Of a stretch of DNA of 58,892 nucleotides, positions 29,758 to 38,599 are shown piece after piece. The notes beneath the pieces were generated by a model that searched no databases, was not told the origin of the DNA, and saw only the letters and a program-made list of their open reading frames with translations. The stretch spans positions 1 to 58,892 of the forward strand of contig DATBJR010000113.1 in the NCBI GenBank assembly GCA_036556325.1. The letters are read 5' to 3'. The stretch comes from DASSCW01 sp036556325 (GTDB lineage Bacteria; Chloroflexota; Limnocylindria; QHBO01). Position 1 is the stretch's first letter; the number at the start of each line of letters is the position of its first letter. The translations under genes were made by a program, and so were the position numbers.

Positions 29758-30345
29758 ATGCCCGCGCCTGACGCACGCACCCGCTGCGAATGGGGTGCAT
29801 CGGACCCCCTCTACGTCGAGTACCACGACCGCGAATGGGGCGTCCCCTTGCGCGATGACCGGGCCCTGTTCGAGCTGCTCTGCCTCGAAGGGGCGCAGGC
29901 CGGGCTGGCCTGGATCACCATCCTGCGCAAGCGCGACGGCTACCGCCGCGCCTTCGCCGGCTTTGAGCCGGAACGGGTGGCGCGCTTCGGCGACGCGGAC
30001 ATGGACCGCCTGCTGGCGGATCCGGGGATCGTGCGCAATCGGGCCAAGGTGAACTCGGTCGTCGGCAATGCCCGGGCCTACCTGCGCCTGGCCGATGACA
30101 TCGGCTCCTTCGCCGACCACCTCTGGTCCTTCGTGGACGGCCGGCCGGTCCAGAACCGATGGCGCCGCCTGGCCGATGTCCCGCCCGAGACCGATGCCTC
30201 GCGCGCCATGTCGCGTGACCTGAAGCGACGCGGATTCAGCTTCGTGGGGCCCACGATCGTCTATGCCTTCATGCAGTCGGCGGGGATGGTCAACGACCAC
30301 GTGGCCGACTGCTTCCGGCAGGCGGAGGTCGCGGCGCTGGGCTGA
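29758..30345 (+). CDS. tag: DNA-3-methyladenine glycosylase I
   Basis: 195 residues. Tag removes 3-methyladenine from alkylated DNA. The family opening RCEWGASDPLYVEYHDREWGVP and QAGLAWITILRKR are clear. The zinc-snap residues are present: Cys in RCEWG, His in EYHDREW, and His/Cys in NDHVADCF near the C-terminus. It is transcribed divergently from the NarL regulator from a leaderless-type promoter; thrB follows 36 bases later with its own promoter. Confidence 0.94.
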   Translation: MPAPDARTRCEWGASDPLYVEYHDREWGVPLRDDRALFELLCLEGAQAGLAWITILRKRDGYRRAFAGFEPERVARFGDADMDRLLADPGIVRNRAKVNSVVGNARAYLRLADDIGSFADHLWSFVDGRPVQNRWRRLADVPPETDASRAMSRDLKRRGFSFVGPTIVYAFMQSAGMVNDHVADCFRQAEVAALG

Positions 30346-30366
30346 GGGACGAGCGGCGTCGCTACC

Positions 30367-30372
30367 TATACT
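30367..30372 (+). promoter_or_regulatory. -10 hexamer TATACT of thrB
   Basis: A near-consensus hexamer ending 9 bases before the ATG at 30382. Confidence 0.55.
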
Positions 30373-30381
30373 CGCCGGGCC

Positions 30382-31338
30382 ATGCCGCCCATCGCTTCGG
30401 TCGACGTTCCCGCCAGCAGCGCCAACCTCGGCAGTGGCTTCGACTGCTTCGCGGCGGCGCTCAGCCTGAAGCTGCGCGCCGAGCTGTTCGAGGCCGACGA
30501 GGCGGGAATCGTGCTCAACGCCCACGGCGAGGGCGTCCCGCGCGCTGGCGACGATCCGGAGGGAAACCTCGTGATCCGGGCCTTCCGCGAGGGGATGCGG
30601 GCGTCCCATGGCGCCACGTCGGGAAGCGGCGCCTGGCGGCTGGAGGTGAGCAGCATGATCCCGGCCGCGCGCGGGCTGGGCAGCTCCGCCGCGGCCATCG
30701 TGGCGGGGCTGCTGTTGGGCGCCAGCGTCGGCCGCAGCGCCGCCGAGCCCGACACGTTGCTGGGCCTGGCTGCGGCGCTGGAGGGCCACCCGGACAACGT
30801 ATCCGCAGCGCTGTACGGGGGCTTCACGCTCGCCGTCGGCGACGAGGCGGGCAAGCTCTCCTTTCGGCGCTTTCGTGTCCCCGAAGCGTGGATCCCGGTT
30901 GTCTTCGTGGCAGCGGACGAGAGCCGGACGCACGAGATGCGCGCGGCGCTCCCGCTGGCCGTGCCACATGGCGACGCCGCGCTCCAGGCGGGGCGCAGCG
31001 CGCTGCTGGCCACGGCCATCCTGACCTCGGATGCGGGCATGCTCCGCGAAGCGATGCGCGATCGCCTGCACCAGCCCTACCGCCTGCCGCTGCTGCCGGG
31101 GAGCGGCGAGCTGATCGAGCTCGCCTACGAGCGCGGGGCAGCAGGCGTCTGCCTTTCCGGCGCCGGGCCGAGCGTGCTGGCCATCTGCGATTCCCCCATG
31201 AGCGCGCATGGCGTGGAGAAGGCGTGGAATGCCGCCGGGGTGGCAGGGATGGCGACCAGGCTGCGCTTCGATACGGCCGGCGCGCGGCTGACGACACCCG
31301 ACTTCGCGATCGACCAGGGGCAGAGCGATCGGCCATGA
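30382..31338 (+). CDS. thrB: Homoserine kinase
   Basis: 318 residues, GHMP kinase fold, phosphorylating homoserine for threonine synthase. SVDVPASSANLGSGFDCFAAAL is the N-terminal motif, IPAARGLGSSAAAIVAG the ATP-binding loop, and GVCLSGAGPSVLAI the C-terminal third motif. The TGA overlaps the ATG of the second ABC-F gene. thrC lies about 10 kb away on the same strand. Confidence 0.94.
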   Translation: MPPIASVDVPASSANLGSGFDCFAAALSLKLRAELFEADEAGIVLNAHGEGVPRAGDDPEGNLVIRAFREGMRASHGATSGSGAWRLEVSSMIPAARGLGSSAAAIVAGLLLGASVGRSAAEPDTLLGLAAALEGHPDNVSAALYGGFTLAVGDEAGKLSFRRFRVPEAWIPVVFVAADESRTHEMRAALPLAVPHGDAALQAGRSALLATAILTSDAGMLREAMRDRLHQPYRLPLLPGSGELIELAYERGAAGVCLSGAGPSVLAICDSPMSAHGVEKAWNAAGVAGMATRLRFDTAGARLTTPDFAIDQGQSDRP

Positions 31339-33338
31339 GCCTGCTGACCCTGGTCGGCGTGGCCAAGAGCCACGGCGCCCAGCACCTGTTCGACGGCGTG
31401 GACCTGCAGGTCGGCGCCGGCCGCCGCCTCGCGATCGTCGGCCCCAACGGAGCCGGCAAGACCACCCTGCTCGAGATCATCACCGGAGAGCAGGAGCCCG
31501 ACGCCGGAACGGTCACGCGGGCGCGCGACCTCGTCATCGGCTACCTGCGCCAGGAGGTGGCCGAGGGGCGCGGCCAGACGGCCATCGCCGAGGTGCTGGC
31601 TGGGGCCGGCGCGGTCACCGGCATCGGGCGCCGGATGCGCCACATCGAGGCCGAGCTGGCCGACGCCAGCCAGGAGGACGAGCTGGCCGAGCTGATGGAC
31701 GAGTACGGCCGGCTGCAGCATCGCTTCGAGGCCATGGGCGGCTATGGGCTCGAGGCGGAGGCGCGCCGCATCCTGGCCGGCCTGGGCTTCGCGGAGCGCG
31801 ACATGGAGCGGCGCACGACCGAGTTCTCGGGCGGCTGGATGATGCGCATCGCCCTTGCCCGGCTGCTGCTGCAGAATCCCGACCTGCTGCTGCTGGACGA
31901 GCCAACCAACCACCTGGACCTGGCGTCGGTCGAGTGGCTGCAGGGCTTCCTGGCCGAGTACGCCGGGGCCGTGATCCTGGTCAGCCACGACCGTGATTTC
32001 ATCAACGCGGTCGTCAACCGGGTGGCGGAGCTCCATGCCGGCAGCCTGACGGAGTACGCCGGCGACTACGCCGACTTCGTTGAGCAGCGCGAAGAGCGGA
32101 TCGGCCAGCTGGAGCGCCAGGCCGCCGCCGAGGGTCGCAAGATCGCCCAGGTCGAGCGCTTCATCGAGCGCTTCCGCTACAAGGCCACCAAGGCGCGGCA
32201 GGTCCAGAGTCGCATCAAGGCGCTGGACCGCTTGGAGCGGGTGGCTGCACCAGCGCCGAAGGCCAAGTCTGTCAAGTTCCGATTCCCCGACCCACCGCGC
32301 AGTGGCCGGACCGTGATCACCCTGGACGGGATCGTCAAGCGGTACGGGATGCAGACGGTCTACGACGGCCTCGATCTCGTGCTCGAGCGCGGCCAGAAGG
32401 TCGCCCTCATTGGGCCCAACGGCGCCGGCAAGAGCACCCTACTGAAGATCCTGGCCGGCGTGCTGCCGTTCGAGGGTGGCAGCCGAGAGCTCGGCTCGAA
32501 TGTACGGGTGGCGTACTTCGCCCAGCACCAGATCGAGGCGCTGAACCCGGACAACACGGCGCTCCAGGAGCTGACCGGGGCGGCGCCGCGCATGACGAGC
32601 AGCGAGGTGCGCAGGCTGCTCGGCGCCTTCCTGTTCTCCGGAGACGCCGTCGACAAGCCGGTGGGCGTCCTCTCCGGCGGCGAGCAGACCCGCCTCGCCC
32701 TCGCCAAGCTCATGGCCGATCCGGCCAACCTGCTGTGCCTGGACGAGCCGACCAACCACCTCGACATCGCCAGCCGCGACGTCCTGGAGGACGCCCTGAA
32801 CGCGTTCCCCGGCACGATCGTGCTGATCACCCACGACCGCTACCTGATCCGCAGCGTGGCCAACATGATCGTAGAAGTCGACGGCGGCACAGCCACCCCC
32901 TTCCGCGGGGACTTCGAGTACTACGCCGCCAAGCGTGGCCTGGACATCGAGGCGCGAGGCGCAGTCGAGGGACGCGCCACGCCACGCGGGCTGGAGCGGC
33001 GCGAGGCGCGACCACGGGAATCCGCCGCCACCTCCGCAGCACGCAGGCGCGCCGAGGCCGAGGCCCGCAATCGGCGCTACCGTCGGACGCGCGACCTGAA
33101 GGCCAGCCTGGCGCGCGTGGAGGCCGATGCTCGTGCAGCCGATGCCGAGCTGGCGGCCACCACCGAGGCCCTGGCCGATCCGCAGGCCTATGCCGATCCA
33201 GAGGGCGTCCGCCAGCTCATCGAGCACCACAACGCGGCGCGGGACCGCAGCGATCGGCTGGCCGCCGAGTGGGCGCGGCTGGCTGCGAAGCTGGAGGCGC
33301 TGGAGGCCGAGCCGGCCGCGGCCGATCGGCGGTCGTGA
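31335..33338 (+). CDS. ABC-F family ATPase with C-terminal coiled coil (Uup/Ettalike)
   Basis: 667 residues, no membrane segments. Tandem ATPases: GPNGAGKTTL, FSGGWMMRIALA and LLLLDEPTNHLD in the first; GPNGAGKSTL, LSGGEQTRLALA and LLCLDEPTNHLD in the second. A charged interdomain linker and a C-terminal coiled coil (about 570-660, rich in RRxAEAEAR and LEA) complete the Uup-type layout. Such proteins act on ribosomes or on DNA intermediates rather than in transport. In contrast to the ABC-F gene at 14.8 kb it is intact. Its last codons overlap the exporter gene (GTGA). Confidence 0.92.
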   Translation: MSLLTLVGVAKSHGAQHLFDGVDLQVGAGRRLAIVGPNGAGKTTLLEIITGEQEPDAGTVTRARDLVIGYLRQEVAEGRGQTAIAEVLAGAGAVTGIGRRMRHIEAELADASQEDELAELMDEYGRLQHRFEAMGGYGLEAEARRILAGLGFAERDMERRTTEFSGGWMMRIALARLLLQNPDLLLLDEPTNHLDLASVEWLQGFLAEYAGAVILVSHDRDFINAVVNRVAELHAGSLTEYAGDYADFVEQREERIGQLERQAAAEGRKIAQVERFIERFRYKATKARQVQSRIKALDRLERVAAPAPKAKSVKFRFPDPPRSGRTVITLDGIVKRYGMQTVYDGLDLVLERGQKVALIGPNGAGKSTLLKILAGVLPFEGGSRELGSNVRVAYFAQHQIEALNPDNTALQELTGAAPRMTSSEVRRLLGAFLFSGDAVDKPVGVLSGGEQTRLALAKLMADPANLLCLDEPTNHLDIASRDVLEDALNAFPGTIVLITHDRYLIRSVANMIVEVDGGTATPFRGDFEYYAAKRGLDIEARGAVEGRATPRGLERREARPRESAATSAARRRAEAEARNRRYRRTRDLKASLARVEADARAADAELAATTEALADPQAYADPEGVRQLIEHHNAARDRSDRLAAEWARLAAKLEALEAEPAAADRRS

Positions 33339-34285
33339 GGGCAGCGCGCCCGCGCCGTGACCCCGTCGGCGCGGCGATCGTGCTGGGTGCGGCGGCCTGC
33401 TTCGGGACGCTCGGGCCGCTCTCCGACTTCGCCGCGCGGGCCGGTGTCAGCAGCCTGACCTTCGCCACCTGGCGAGCGGCCCTGGGCGCGCTGTGCATTG
33501 CGGCCGTCCTGCTTGTCGCCCGGGGCTTCGGCCGCCCCGTCGGCCTCGTCCCGCTCCGCAGGCTGGCGGGACGCGACGGCGGCTGGGTGGCCGCCGCGGC
33601 CATCGTCAACGCACTGCTGAACCTGGCCGTCTTCATCGCCTTCGCGCGCGTCGGCATCGTCCTCTCGTTGCTCATGTTCTACCTCTACCCGGCCTGGGTG
33701 GCCCTGGCCTCGGTGGTCTGGTTCGGCGAGCGCCTGGACGGGATCCGCTGGACGGCACTCGGCATGTCGCTCGCCGGCAGCGTGCTGGTCGTGGCGGGTG
33801 CAGGGAACATCGGCTCCCTGGATGCGCTGGGGATCGGGCTCGCCTTCCTGGGGGGCATCGGCCAGACGTTCTACGTGCTGACCGCCCGCCACGGCTTCGC
33901 CGGCATCCCGGGCGCACAGGCGGCGGTGATGACCATGACCGGGGCGACGGTCGTCAGTCTGCTGCTGGCGCTGGCCTTCACCGGCGCGGCCACGCTGATG
34001 GAGCCGATGCGCTCGACGCCTGCCCTCTGGCCCGTGGTCCTGGCGGGCGTCGTCGGAGCGGGCGTGCCCACCTTCCTGTACATCACCGGCATCCGCCGGC
34101 TGGGACCGCCCACTGCCTCGATCCTGGCCACCTTCGAGCCGGTGGTCGGCGTGGCGCTGGCCGCATGGCTGCTGGGCGAGCGGCCCGCCGTCGCCCAGCT
34201 GGCCGGTGGCCTGCTCATCATCGCCGCCGGCATCCTGTTGCAACTGCGGCCACATGCCGAGACCGCCGACCACGAGGCGCTATAA
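33335..34285 (+). CDS. EamA/DMT-family transporter
   Basis: 316 residues with ten predicted membrane segments in two EamA repeats (VGAAIVLGAAACFGTLGPLS; GLAFLGGIGQTFYVLTARHG). The family exports metabolites, often amino acids. The start is a GTG overlapping the ABC-F stop as GTGA, so it is the last gene of a thrB-abcF-exporter coupled set. Export of threonine or a relative is suggested only by that context. Confidence 0.87.
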   Translation: MRAARPRRDPVGAAIVLGAAACFGTLGPLSDFAARAGVSSLTFATWRAALGALCIAAVLLVARGFGRPVGLVPLRRLAGRDGGWVAAAAIVNALLNLAVFIAFARVGIVLSLLMFYLYPAWVALASVVWFGERLDGIRWTALGMSLAGSVLVVAGAGNIGSLDALGIGLAFLGGIGQTFYVLTARHGFAGIPGAQAAVMTMTGATVVSLLLALAFTGAATLMEPMRSTPALWPVVLAGVVGAGVPTFLYITGIRRLGPPTASILATFEPVVGVALAAWLLGERPAVAQLAGGLLIIAAGILLQLRPHAETADHEAL

Positions 34286-34289
34286 GCGG

Positions 34290-35294
34290 CTAGGCCATCA
34301 GGGCGGCGTGGATCGCCTGGGCCGCGCGGGCGAGCTGGTCCAGTGGGACCTCTGACCACGCCACGCGGAAGCCGCCCTCGTCGAAGCTGCCCGCCCCGTG
34401 CGCCGGAACGGGGAGCTGCTCGGGCACCATGCCGGCGGGCCCGACGAGGCTGACGCGTGCGATGTGCTGCTTGCGGTCCACCGCCAGCATCAGCACGCCG
34501 TCGGCGGGCGCGCCGCGGCGAGCGACGCGTACCGCGGTCCGCGGCCCCGTGGCATCCACCGAGCGCACCTCGAGCGCCAGCCGGCCGCGCCGGGCCCGGC
34601 GCACCGCAACCGGATGCACGACCTCGGCCCCGAGCTCCGCCAGCAGCTCCAGCTGCAGTGCGTCGACCACCGGCAGCAGGCGCGCGGCGGGGACCAGGTG
34701 CGGATCGGCCTCCATCACGCCGCCCACGTCCTTGAACAGCTCGCAGCGCTCCGCGCGAAGGGCGACTGCCAGCACGACCGCCGACAGGTCCGTGCCCCCG
34801 CGGCCCAGGGTCGTCAGCTCGCCGTGCGATCCGATCCCCTGGAAGCCGGCCACGACCGGCACCACGCCCTCGGCCAGCGCCGCCCGCAGCCGGCGCGGCA
34901 GGACCCGGCGTACTTCTGCGCCCAGGTGCGCGGCGGCGGTGCGAATCCCGGCCTCGGCGCCGCTGAACGAGCGCGCCGGGATGCCTCGCGCTCGGAGGCC
35001 CAGCGCGAACAGCGCCGCGGACAGCGCCTCGCCGGTGGCCAGGGCCCGGTCCGCCTCGCGCGCGAACGCGGCATCCGGATCGTGGGCGTGCTCGCGCAGC
35101 GCGGCGCCGCCGTCGGGAAGCAGCACGGCTGCCGAGGCGAGGATCGCGTCCGTGACGCCCTCGAAGGCGGAGACCACGACCACCGGCCGCAGGCCGGCGG
35201 CCCGCTGCTCGGCAACGGCCGCCACCGCGGCAGCGATGTCCCCGGGACGCCGCAGCACCGAGCCACCGAACTTGTCGACGACCACGCCCTCCAT
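34290..35294 (-). CDS. Aspartokinase-like amino-acid kinase
   Basis: 334 residues. DKFGGSVLRRPGDIAAA is the phosphate loop (typical aspartokinases have KFGGTSV), and ELTTLGRGGTDLSAVVLA is the conserved aspartokinase signature. The C-terminal 70 residues are a shortened ACT-like segment (SLVGPAGM), so the protein is well below the 400-450 residues of standard enzymes and its feedback control may be reduced. It phosphorylates aspartate at the head of the threonine/lysine/methionine pathway if the call is right. A TAGAGT box lies 6 bases before the ATG. Confidence 0.82.
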   Translation of the reverse strand: MEGVVVDKFGGSVLRRPGDIAAAVAAVAEQRAAGLRPVVVVSAFEGVTDAILASAAVLLPDGGAALREHAHDPDAAFAREADRALATGEALSAALFALGLRARGIPARSFSGAEAGIRTAAAHLGAEVRRVLPRRLRAALAEGVVPVVAGFQGIGSHGELTTLGRGGTDLSAVVLAVALRAERCELFKDVGGVMEADPHLVPAARLLPVVDALQLELLAELGAEVVHPVAVRRARRGRLALEVRSVDATGPRTAVRVARRGAPADGVLMLAVDRKQHIARVSLVGPAGMVPEQLPVPAHGAGSFDEGGFRVAWSEVPLDQLARAAQAIHAALMA

Positions 35295-35300
35295 CGCGGC

Positions 35301-35306
35301 ACTCTA
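35301..35306 (-). promoter_or_regulatory. -10 hexamer TAGAGT of the aspartokinase gene
   Basis: Ends 6 bases before the ATG at 35294; leaderless arrangement. Confidence 0.5.
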
Positions 35307-35375
35307 GCCGGGCTCCACCCCGCTATGGTTAGCGGGCCGTCCGGCGACCGCTGCCGGCCGGTGAGGAGGGTGCTG

Positions 35376-36428
35376 GTGAACGTCTTCGGTCGGCTGGGCG
35401 CATCCGTCATCGGCCTGATCGTGGTTGCCAGCTCGATGCTGCTGGTGCAGCCGGGCCGGGTGATCGCGCTGGAAGGCGACAAGCGCCCGAACCTGCAGAT
35501 GACGCGCCTGCGCGACTGGCACATCCAGTTCGTCGACGGCCGGCGGCTGCTCCGCTTCACGACGATCTTCGTCAACGCCGGCCGCGGCGCCTTCGAGCTG
35601 CGTGGCCACCGCGCCTCGACGCGGGACCGCACGATGTCGATCGACCAGGTCATGTACCGCTGGGACGGGACGACTCGCCGCATCCCCACCGAGGCGATTG
35701 CGAAATATGCCGGCGACGGCCACGACCACTGGCACGTGCAGAACGTGGTGATCTACGAGGTGTGGCGCATCGGCGACCTGGCGAACACGCGGCGTGGCGC
35801 CAAGACCGGCTTCTGCTTCTTCGACACGACCCCTTGGCGCCTTGGGCTGCCCGGGGCCCGGCAGCACGGCTACTACCAGCAGGAGTGGTGCGGGACCCGG
35901 TCGTCGCTGCACAACCGGGTCGGCGTGTCGGTCGGCTGGGGCGACGACTACCCGTGGAACTTCGTGTTCCAGTGGGTCGACATCAGCGGCCTGCCCGGCG
36001 GCCGCTACCGGGTGCGCGCCACGGTGGACCTGCGCAACGACTACGACGAGTCGATCGAGGACGACAACTGCACCTGGGCCGTCCTCGACATCCCCGATCC
36101 CGGCACCGGCACCACCGTCAAGGTCGAGCACCAGGGCTTCGGCTGCGACGCCGATGCCATGCAGCCGGTCACGTCCTATGCGGGCGCCGAGACGTTCGAT
36201 CCGCCGCGCGACGTGACGTTCCAGCCGGCCGTGCACATCGGCTACCGGTTCAACTCCAAGGGCACCGAGCTGGGCCGGGTCTGGCGCCACCCGACCATGG
36301 CGCGACCGGGGACCGCGACCGTCCGGGCGCCGGTGCCGGGGCGGAGCGGCCAGTGGCTCTACATCGTGTCCGGGCCCTACGCCGGCTACTGGTTCCGAGA
36401 CACGGCGGACATCGACCTGGCGCCCTGA
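35376..36428 (+). CDS. Secreted lysyl-oxidase-like protein
   Basis: 350 residues. The signal peptide (about 1-31, VIGLIVVASSMLLVQPG) implies export. The copper-site motif is GDGHDHWHVQNV with His116, His118 and His120. LRFTTIFVNAGRGAFELRG and QEWCGTRSSLHN are typical of bacterial lysyl-oxidase domains, and Lys143 in AKTGFCFFDT may take part in cofactor formation. In animals LOX oxidises lysine amines; bacterial substrates are unclear. Start GTG 35376 has AGGAGG 6 bases upstream, so this mRNA is leadered. It is convergent with a secreted PQQ dehydrogenase-like gene. Confidence 0.87.
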   Translation: MNVFGRLGASVIGLIVVASSMLLVQPGRVIALEGDKRPNLQMTRLRDWHIQFVDGRRLLRFTTIFVNAGRGAFELRGHRASTRDRTMSIDQVMYRWDGTTRRIPTEAIAKYAGDGHDHWHVQNVVIYEVWRIGDLANTRRGAKTGFCFFDTTPWRLGLPGARQHGYYQQEWCGTRSSLHNRVGVSVGWGDDYPWNFVFQWVDISGLPGGRYRVRATVDLRNDYDESIEDDNCTWAVLDIPDPGTGTTVKVEHQGFGCDADAMQPVTSYAGAETFDPPRDVTFQPAVHIGYRFNSKGTELGRVWRHPTMARPGTATVRAPVPGRSGQWLYIVSGPYAGYWFRDTADIDLAP

Positions 36429-36441
36429 GCGGGTGACCGGA

Positions 36442-36466
36442 CGGCGCGGCAGCTGGCGCCGCGCCG
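36442..36466. terminator. Bidirectional hairpin terminator
   Basis: Perfect 9-bp stem CGGCGCGGC/GCCGCGCCG with a 7-base loop in the 53-base gap between two convergent secreted-protein genes. No U tract. Confidence 0.5.
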
Positions 36467-36481
36467 CATCGGCTCACGAGC

Positions 36482-37606
36482 TCAGCTGGGCGTGATGCGG
36501 ATGACCTTGTCGTTCGACCCGTTCGAGGTCGTCAGGTAGAGCTTGTTGCCGGGCCCCAGCACGGCGGCCCGCAGCCGGCCCCAGCGGTTGTTGAACAGCA
36601 GGGCGTGGAAGGTTACCGGCGAGCCATCGAGCGCAACGCTGAAGCGGCGAAGGTCGCTCTCCTTCAGGCTGCACACCAGCAGGCTGTTGTCCCAGTCGCC
36701 CCAGTTCGCGCCGTTGACGAAGGCCCCGCCCGATGTGGCCCAGGTCGGCCCCTCCGTGGAGAATGCGGGAGCGGTGAAGGCCGGGTGCCCGGGGCACGAC
36801 ATGTTGAAGTGGTTGCGCCCGGTGACGCAGGGCCAGCCGAAGTCCCGGCCCGGCCGGATCCAGTTGACCTCGTCGTCGCGGTCAGGCCCATGCTCGACCG
36901 CGTAGACCCGACCGTTCTCGGGGTGGAACGCGATCCCCTGCGGGTTGCGGTGGCCGATGCTGTAGACCCGCGTCGGGCTGCTGTGGCCGGGCCAGATCGG
37001 ATTGTCGGCGGGGATGCTGCCGTCCCGGTTGACGCGCAGGATCTTGCCATTGAGCTTGTTGGGATCCTGGGCGTCCATCGGGTGGTTCGCGTCGCCCATG
37101 CTCAGCCAGATCTTGTGATCCGGTCCCTCCTGCACCGCGCAGCCGTTGTGGATGGTGTTGGCCCGCATGCCGTTGCGGATCAGGTACTTGCTGAAGTCCA
37201 GGTGCCAGCCAGCGGTCATCCGGTAGCGGATCAGCTGGTTGCGCCAGGCACCGTTGTCGTTGCGTGAGACGCAGATGTAGACCCAGCGGGTGTTCACGAA
37301 GTCGTGGTCGATGGCGATGCCCATCACGCCGGCCTCGCCCTCGGCGTGCACGCGACCGATGGTGCTGGTGGCGATGAGCGGCGCGTTGAGGTTGCCGCTC
37401 TCGTAGACGCGGACGCGGCCGGGCCGCTCGGTGACGATCATCCGGCCGCTCGGCGCGAAGGCGATGTCCCACGGGATGACGAGCCCGTTCTGGACGACCC
37501 GGCCGGTGAGGGTCGGCGGTGTCACCGCCACCGCGGTGCCGGGCAGCAGCATGGAGACGGCCAGGGCAACGGTGGTCAGGACGACGAGGCGCGGTCGGCG
37601 GAGCAC
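36482..37606 (-). CDS. Secreted PQQ-dependent sugar dehydrogenase-like (glucose/sorbosone dehydrogenase family)
   Basis: 374 residues with a signal peptide (LVVLTTVALAVSMLLPGTAVA). The beta-propeller motifs of the YliI/soluble aldose dehydrogenase group are present: VIPWDIAFAPSGRMIVTERPG, EAGVMGIAIDHDF, KLNGKILRVN and GHRNPQGIAFHP. The family oxidises sugars outside the cytoplasm using pyrroloquinoline quinone; a PQQ source is not in this window. The GTG start has GGAGG 5 bases upstream and a TACAGT hexamer farther up, so it is leadered. Confidence 0.9.
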   Translation of the reverse strand: MLRRPRLVVLTTVALAVSMLLPGTAVAVTPPTLTGRVVQNGLVIPWDIAFAPSGRMIVTERPGRVRVYESGNLNAPLIATSTIGRVHAEGEAGVMGIAIDHDFVNTRWVYICVSRNDNGAWRNQLIRYRMTAGWHLDFSKYLIRNGMRANTIHNGCAVQEGPDHKIWLSMGDANHPMDAQDPNKLNGKILRVNRDGSIPADNPIWPGHSSPTRVYSIGHRNPQGIAFHPENGRVYAVEHGPDRDDEVNWIRPGRDFGWPCVTGRNHFNMSCPGHPAFTAPAFSTEGPTWATSGGAFVNGANWGDWDNSLLVCSLKESDLRRFSVALDGSPVTFHALLFNNRWGRLRAAVLGPGNKLYLTTSNGSNDKVIRITPS

Positions 37607-37689
37607 GGTTCCCTCCAGGCAGCCAGCGATTTGGAACTGCGGTCACTGTACGCCATGCCGCTGGCCGGATGACCGCGGCCGCGCGCCGC

Positions 37690-37695
37690 TACGCT
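37690..37695 (+). promoter_or_regulatory. -10 hexamer TACGCT of mutY
   Basis: Ends 7 bases before the ATG at 37703, in the divergent region shared with the PQQ dehydrogenase-like gene. Confidence 0.45.
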
Positions 37696-37702
37696 GCCGC
37701 AC

Positions 37703-38599
37703 ATGGGTGCTCCCTCGCCGGCGGCGATTCGCCACCACGTCCTCGCCTGGTTCGCGCGTGAGCGGCGTGACCTGCCGTGGCGCGAAACGCAGGACCCATG
37801 GGCGGTGCTCGTCAGCGAGGTGATGCTGCAGCAGACCCAGGCGTCGCGCATCGCGGAGCGCTTCCCGTCCTTCCTCGAGCGTTTCCCCACGCCACGGGCC
37901 ATGGCCGACGCCTCCGAGGCCGATGTCCTGGCGGCCTGGAGTGGCCTCGGCTACAACCGCCGCGCCCTCAACCTGCGGCGTGCAGCCCGGGCCGTCACCG
38001 CCTCCGGCTGGCCGCGGACGGTCGAAGGGCTGCGGAGTCTCCCCGGCGTCGGCCCGTACACCGCGCGCGCGGTGGCGGCCCTGGCCTTCGGAGAACCCGT
38101 GGGCGCAGTGGACACCAATGTCCGCCGCTGGCTGGTTCGGCGCTTCGGCCTGCCCGATGCGACGCCCGTCGCCGAGCTCCAGGCCCTGGCCGATGCGCTG
38201 GCCGCAGCCGGCGGCCCTCGCACCGACGCGACCGAGGCCGCCAGCTGGATGCATGCCAGCATGGAGTTCGGCGCCACCGTCTGCGCCGCCCGGCGGCCGC
38301 GCTGCGATGCCTGTCCCATCGCGCGCGGCTGCCCCAGCCGATCGCGGGTGCGCCGGGTCCCGGTCAACCACCAGCCGGCCCTCGGCGGGTCGCTGCGCGC
38401 CGATCGCGGCGCGGTGGTGCGGGCGCTCGTCGCCTCGCCCGGTCACGCGCTGCGCATCAGCGAGCTGGCGTCCGTCGCGGCGAACCCCGACGTCGTCCTC
38501 GACAGCCTCGAGCGTGACGGGCTGGCGCATCGACGCGGCAGCCTCGCGCGCCTCGGCAGCCGGGCGACCGGCGGATCGGCGTCTACAATCGAGCCGTGA
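37703..38599 (+). CDS. mutY: A/G-specific adenine glycosylase
   Basis: 298 residues. It removes adenine mispaired with 8-oxoguanine. The HhH-GPD core is clear: LVSEVMLQQTQ with catalytic Glu39, SLPGVGPYTARAVAALAF (helix-hairpin-helix) and VDTNVRR with the catalytic Asp near 137. The iron-sulfur cluster ligands CAARRPRCDACPIARGC (about 193-209) fit C-x6-C-x2-C-x5-C. The C-terminal NUDIX-like 8-oxoG reader of longer MutY proteins is missing; instead a short winged-helix-like tail follows, as in actinobacterial enzymes. The end overlaps the redoxin gene by GTGA. Confidence 0.92.
   Translation: MGAPSPAAIRHHVLAWFARERRDLPWRETQDPWAVLVSEVMLQQTQASRIAERFPSFLERFPTPRAMADASEADVLAAWSGLGYNRRALNLRRAARAVTASGWPRTVEGLRSLPGVGPYTARAVAALAFGEPVGAVDTNVRRWLVRRFGLPDATPVAELQALADALAAAGGPRTDATEAASWMHASMEFGATVCAARRPRCDACPIARGCPSRSRVRRVPVNHQPALGGSLRADRGAVVRALVASPGHALRISELASVAANPDVVLDSLERDGLAHRRGSLARLGSRATGGSASTIEP
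38584..38589 (+). promoter_or_regulatory. -10 hexamer TACAAT of the redoxin-like gene
   Basis: Ends 6 bases before the GTG at 38596, inside the last codons of mutY; favours that GTG as start. Confidence 0.5.

Noticed and set aside
33727..34273. A minus-strand gene antisense to the DMT transporter
   Set aside because: The transporter reads through with proper membrane segments; the antisense frame is low complexity.
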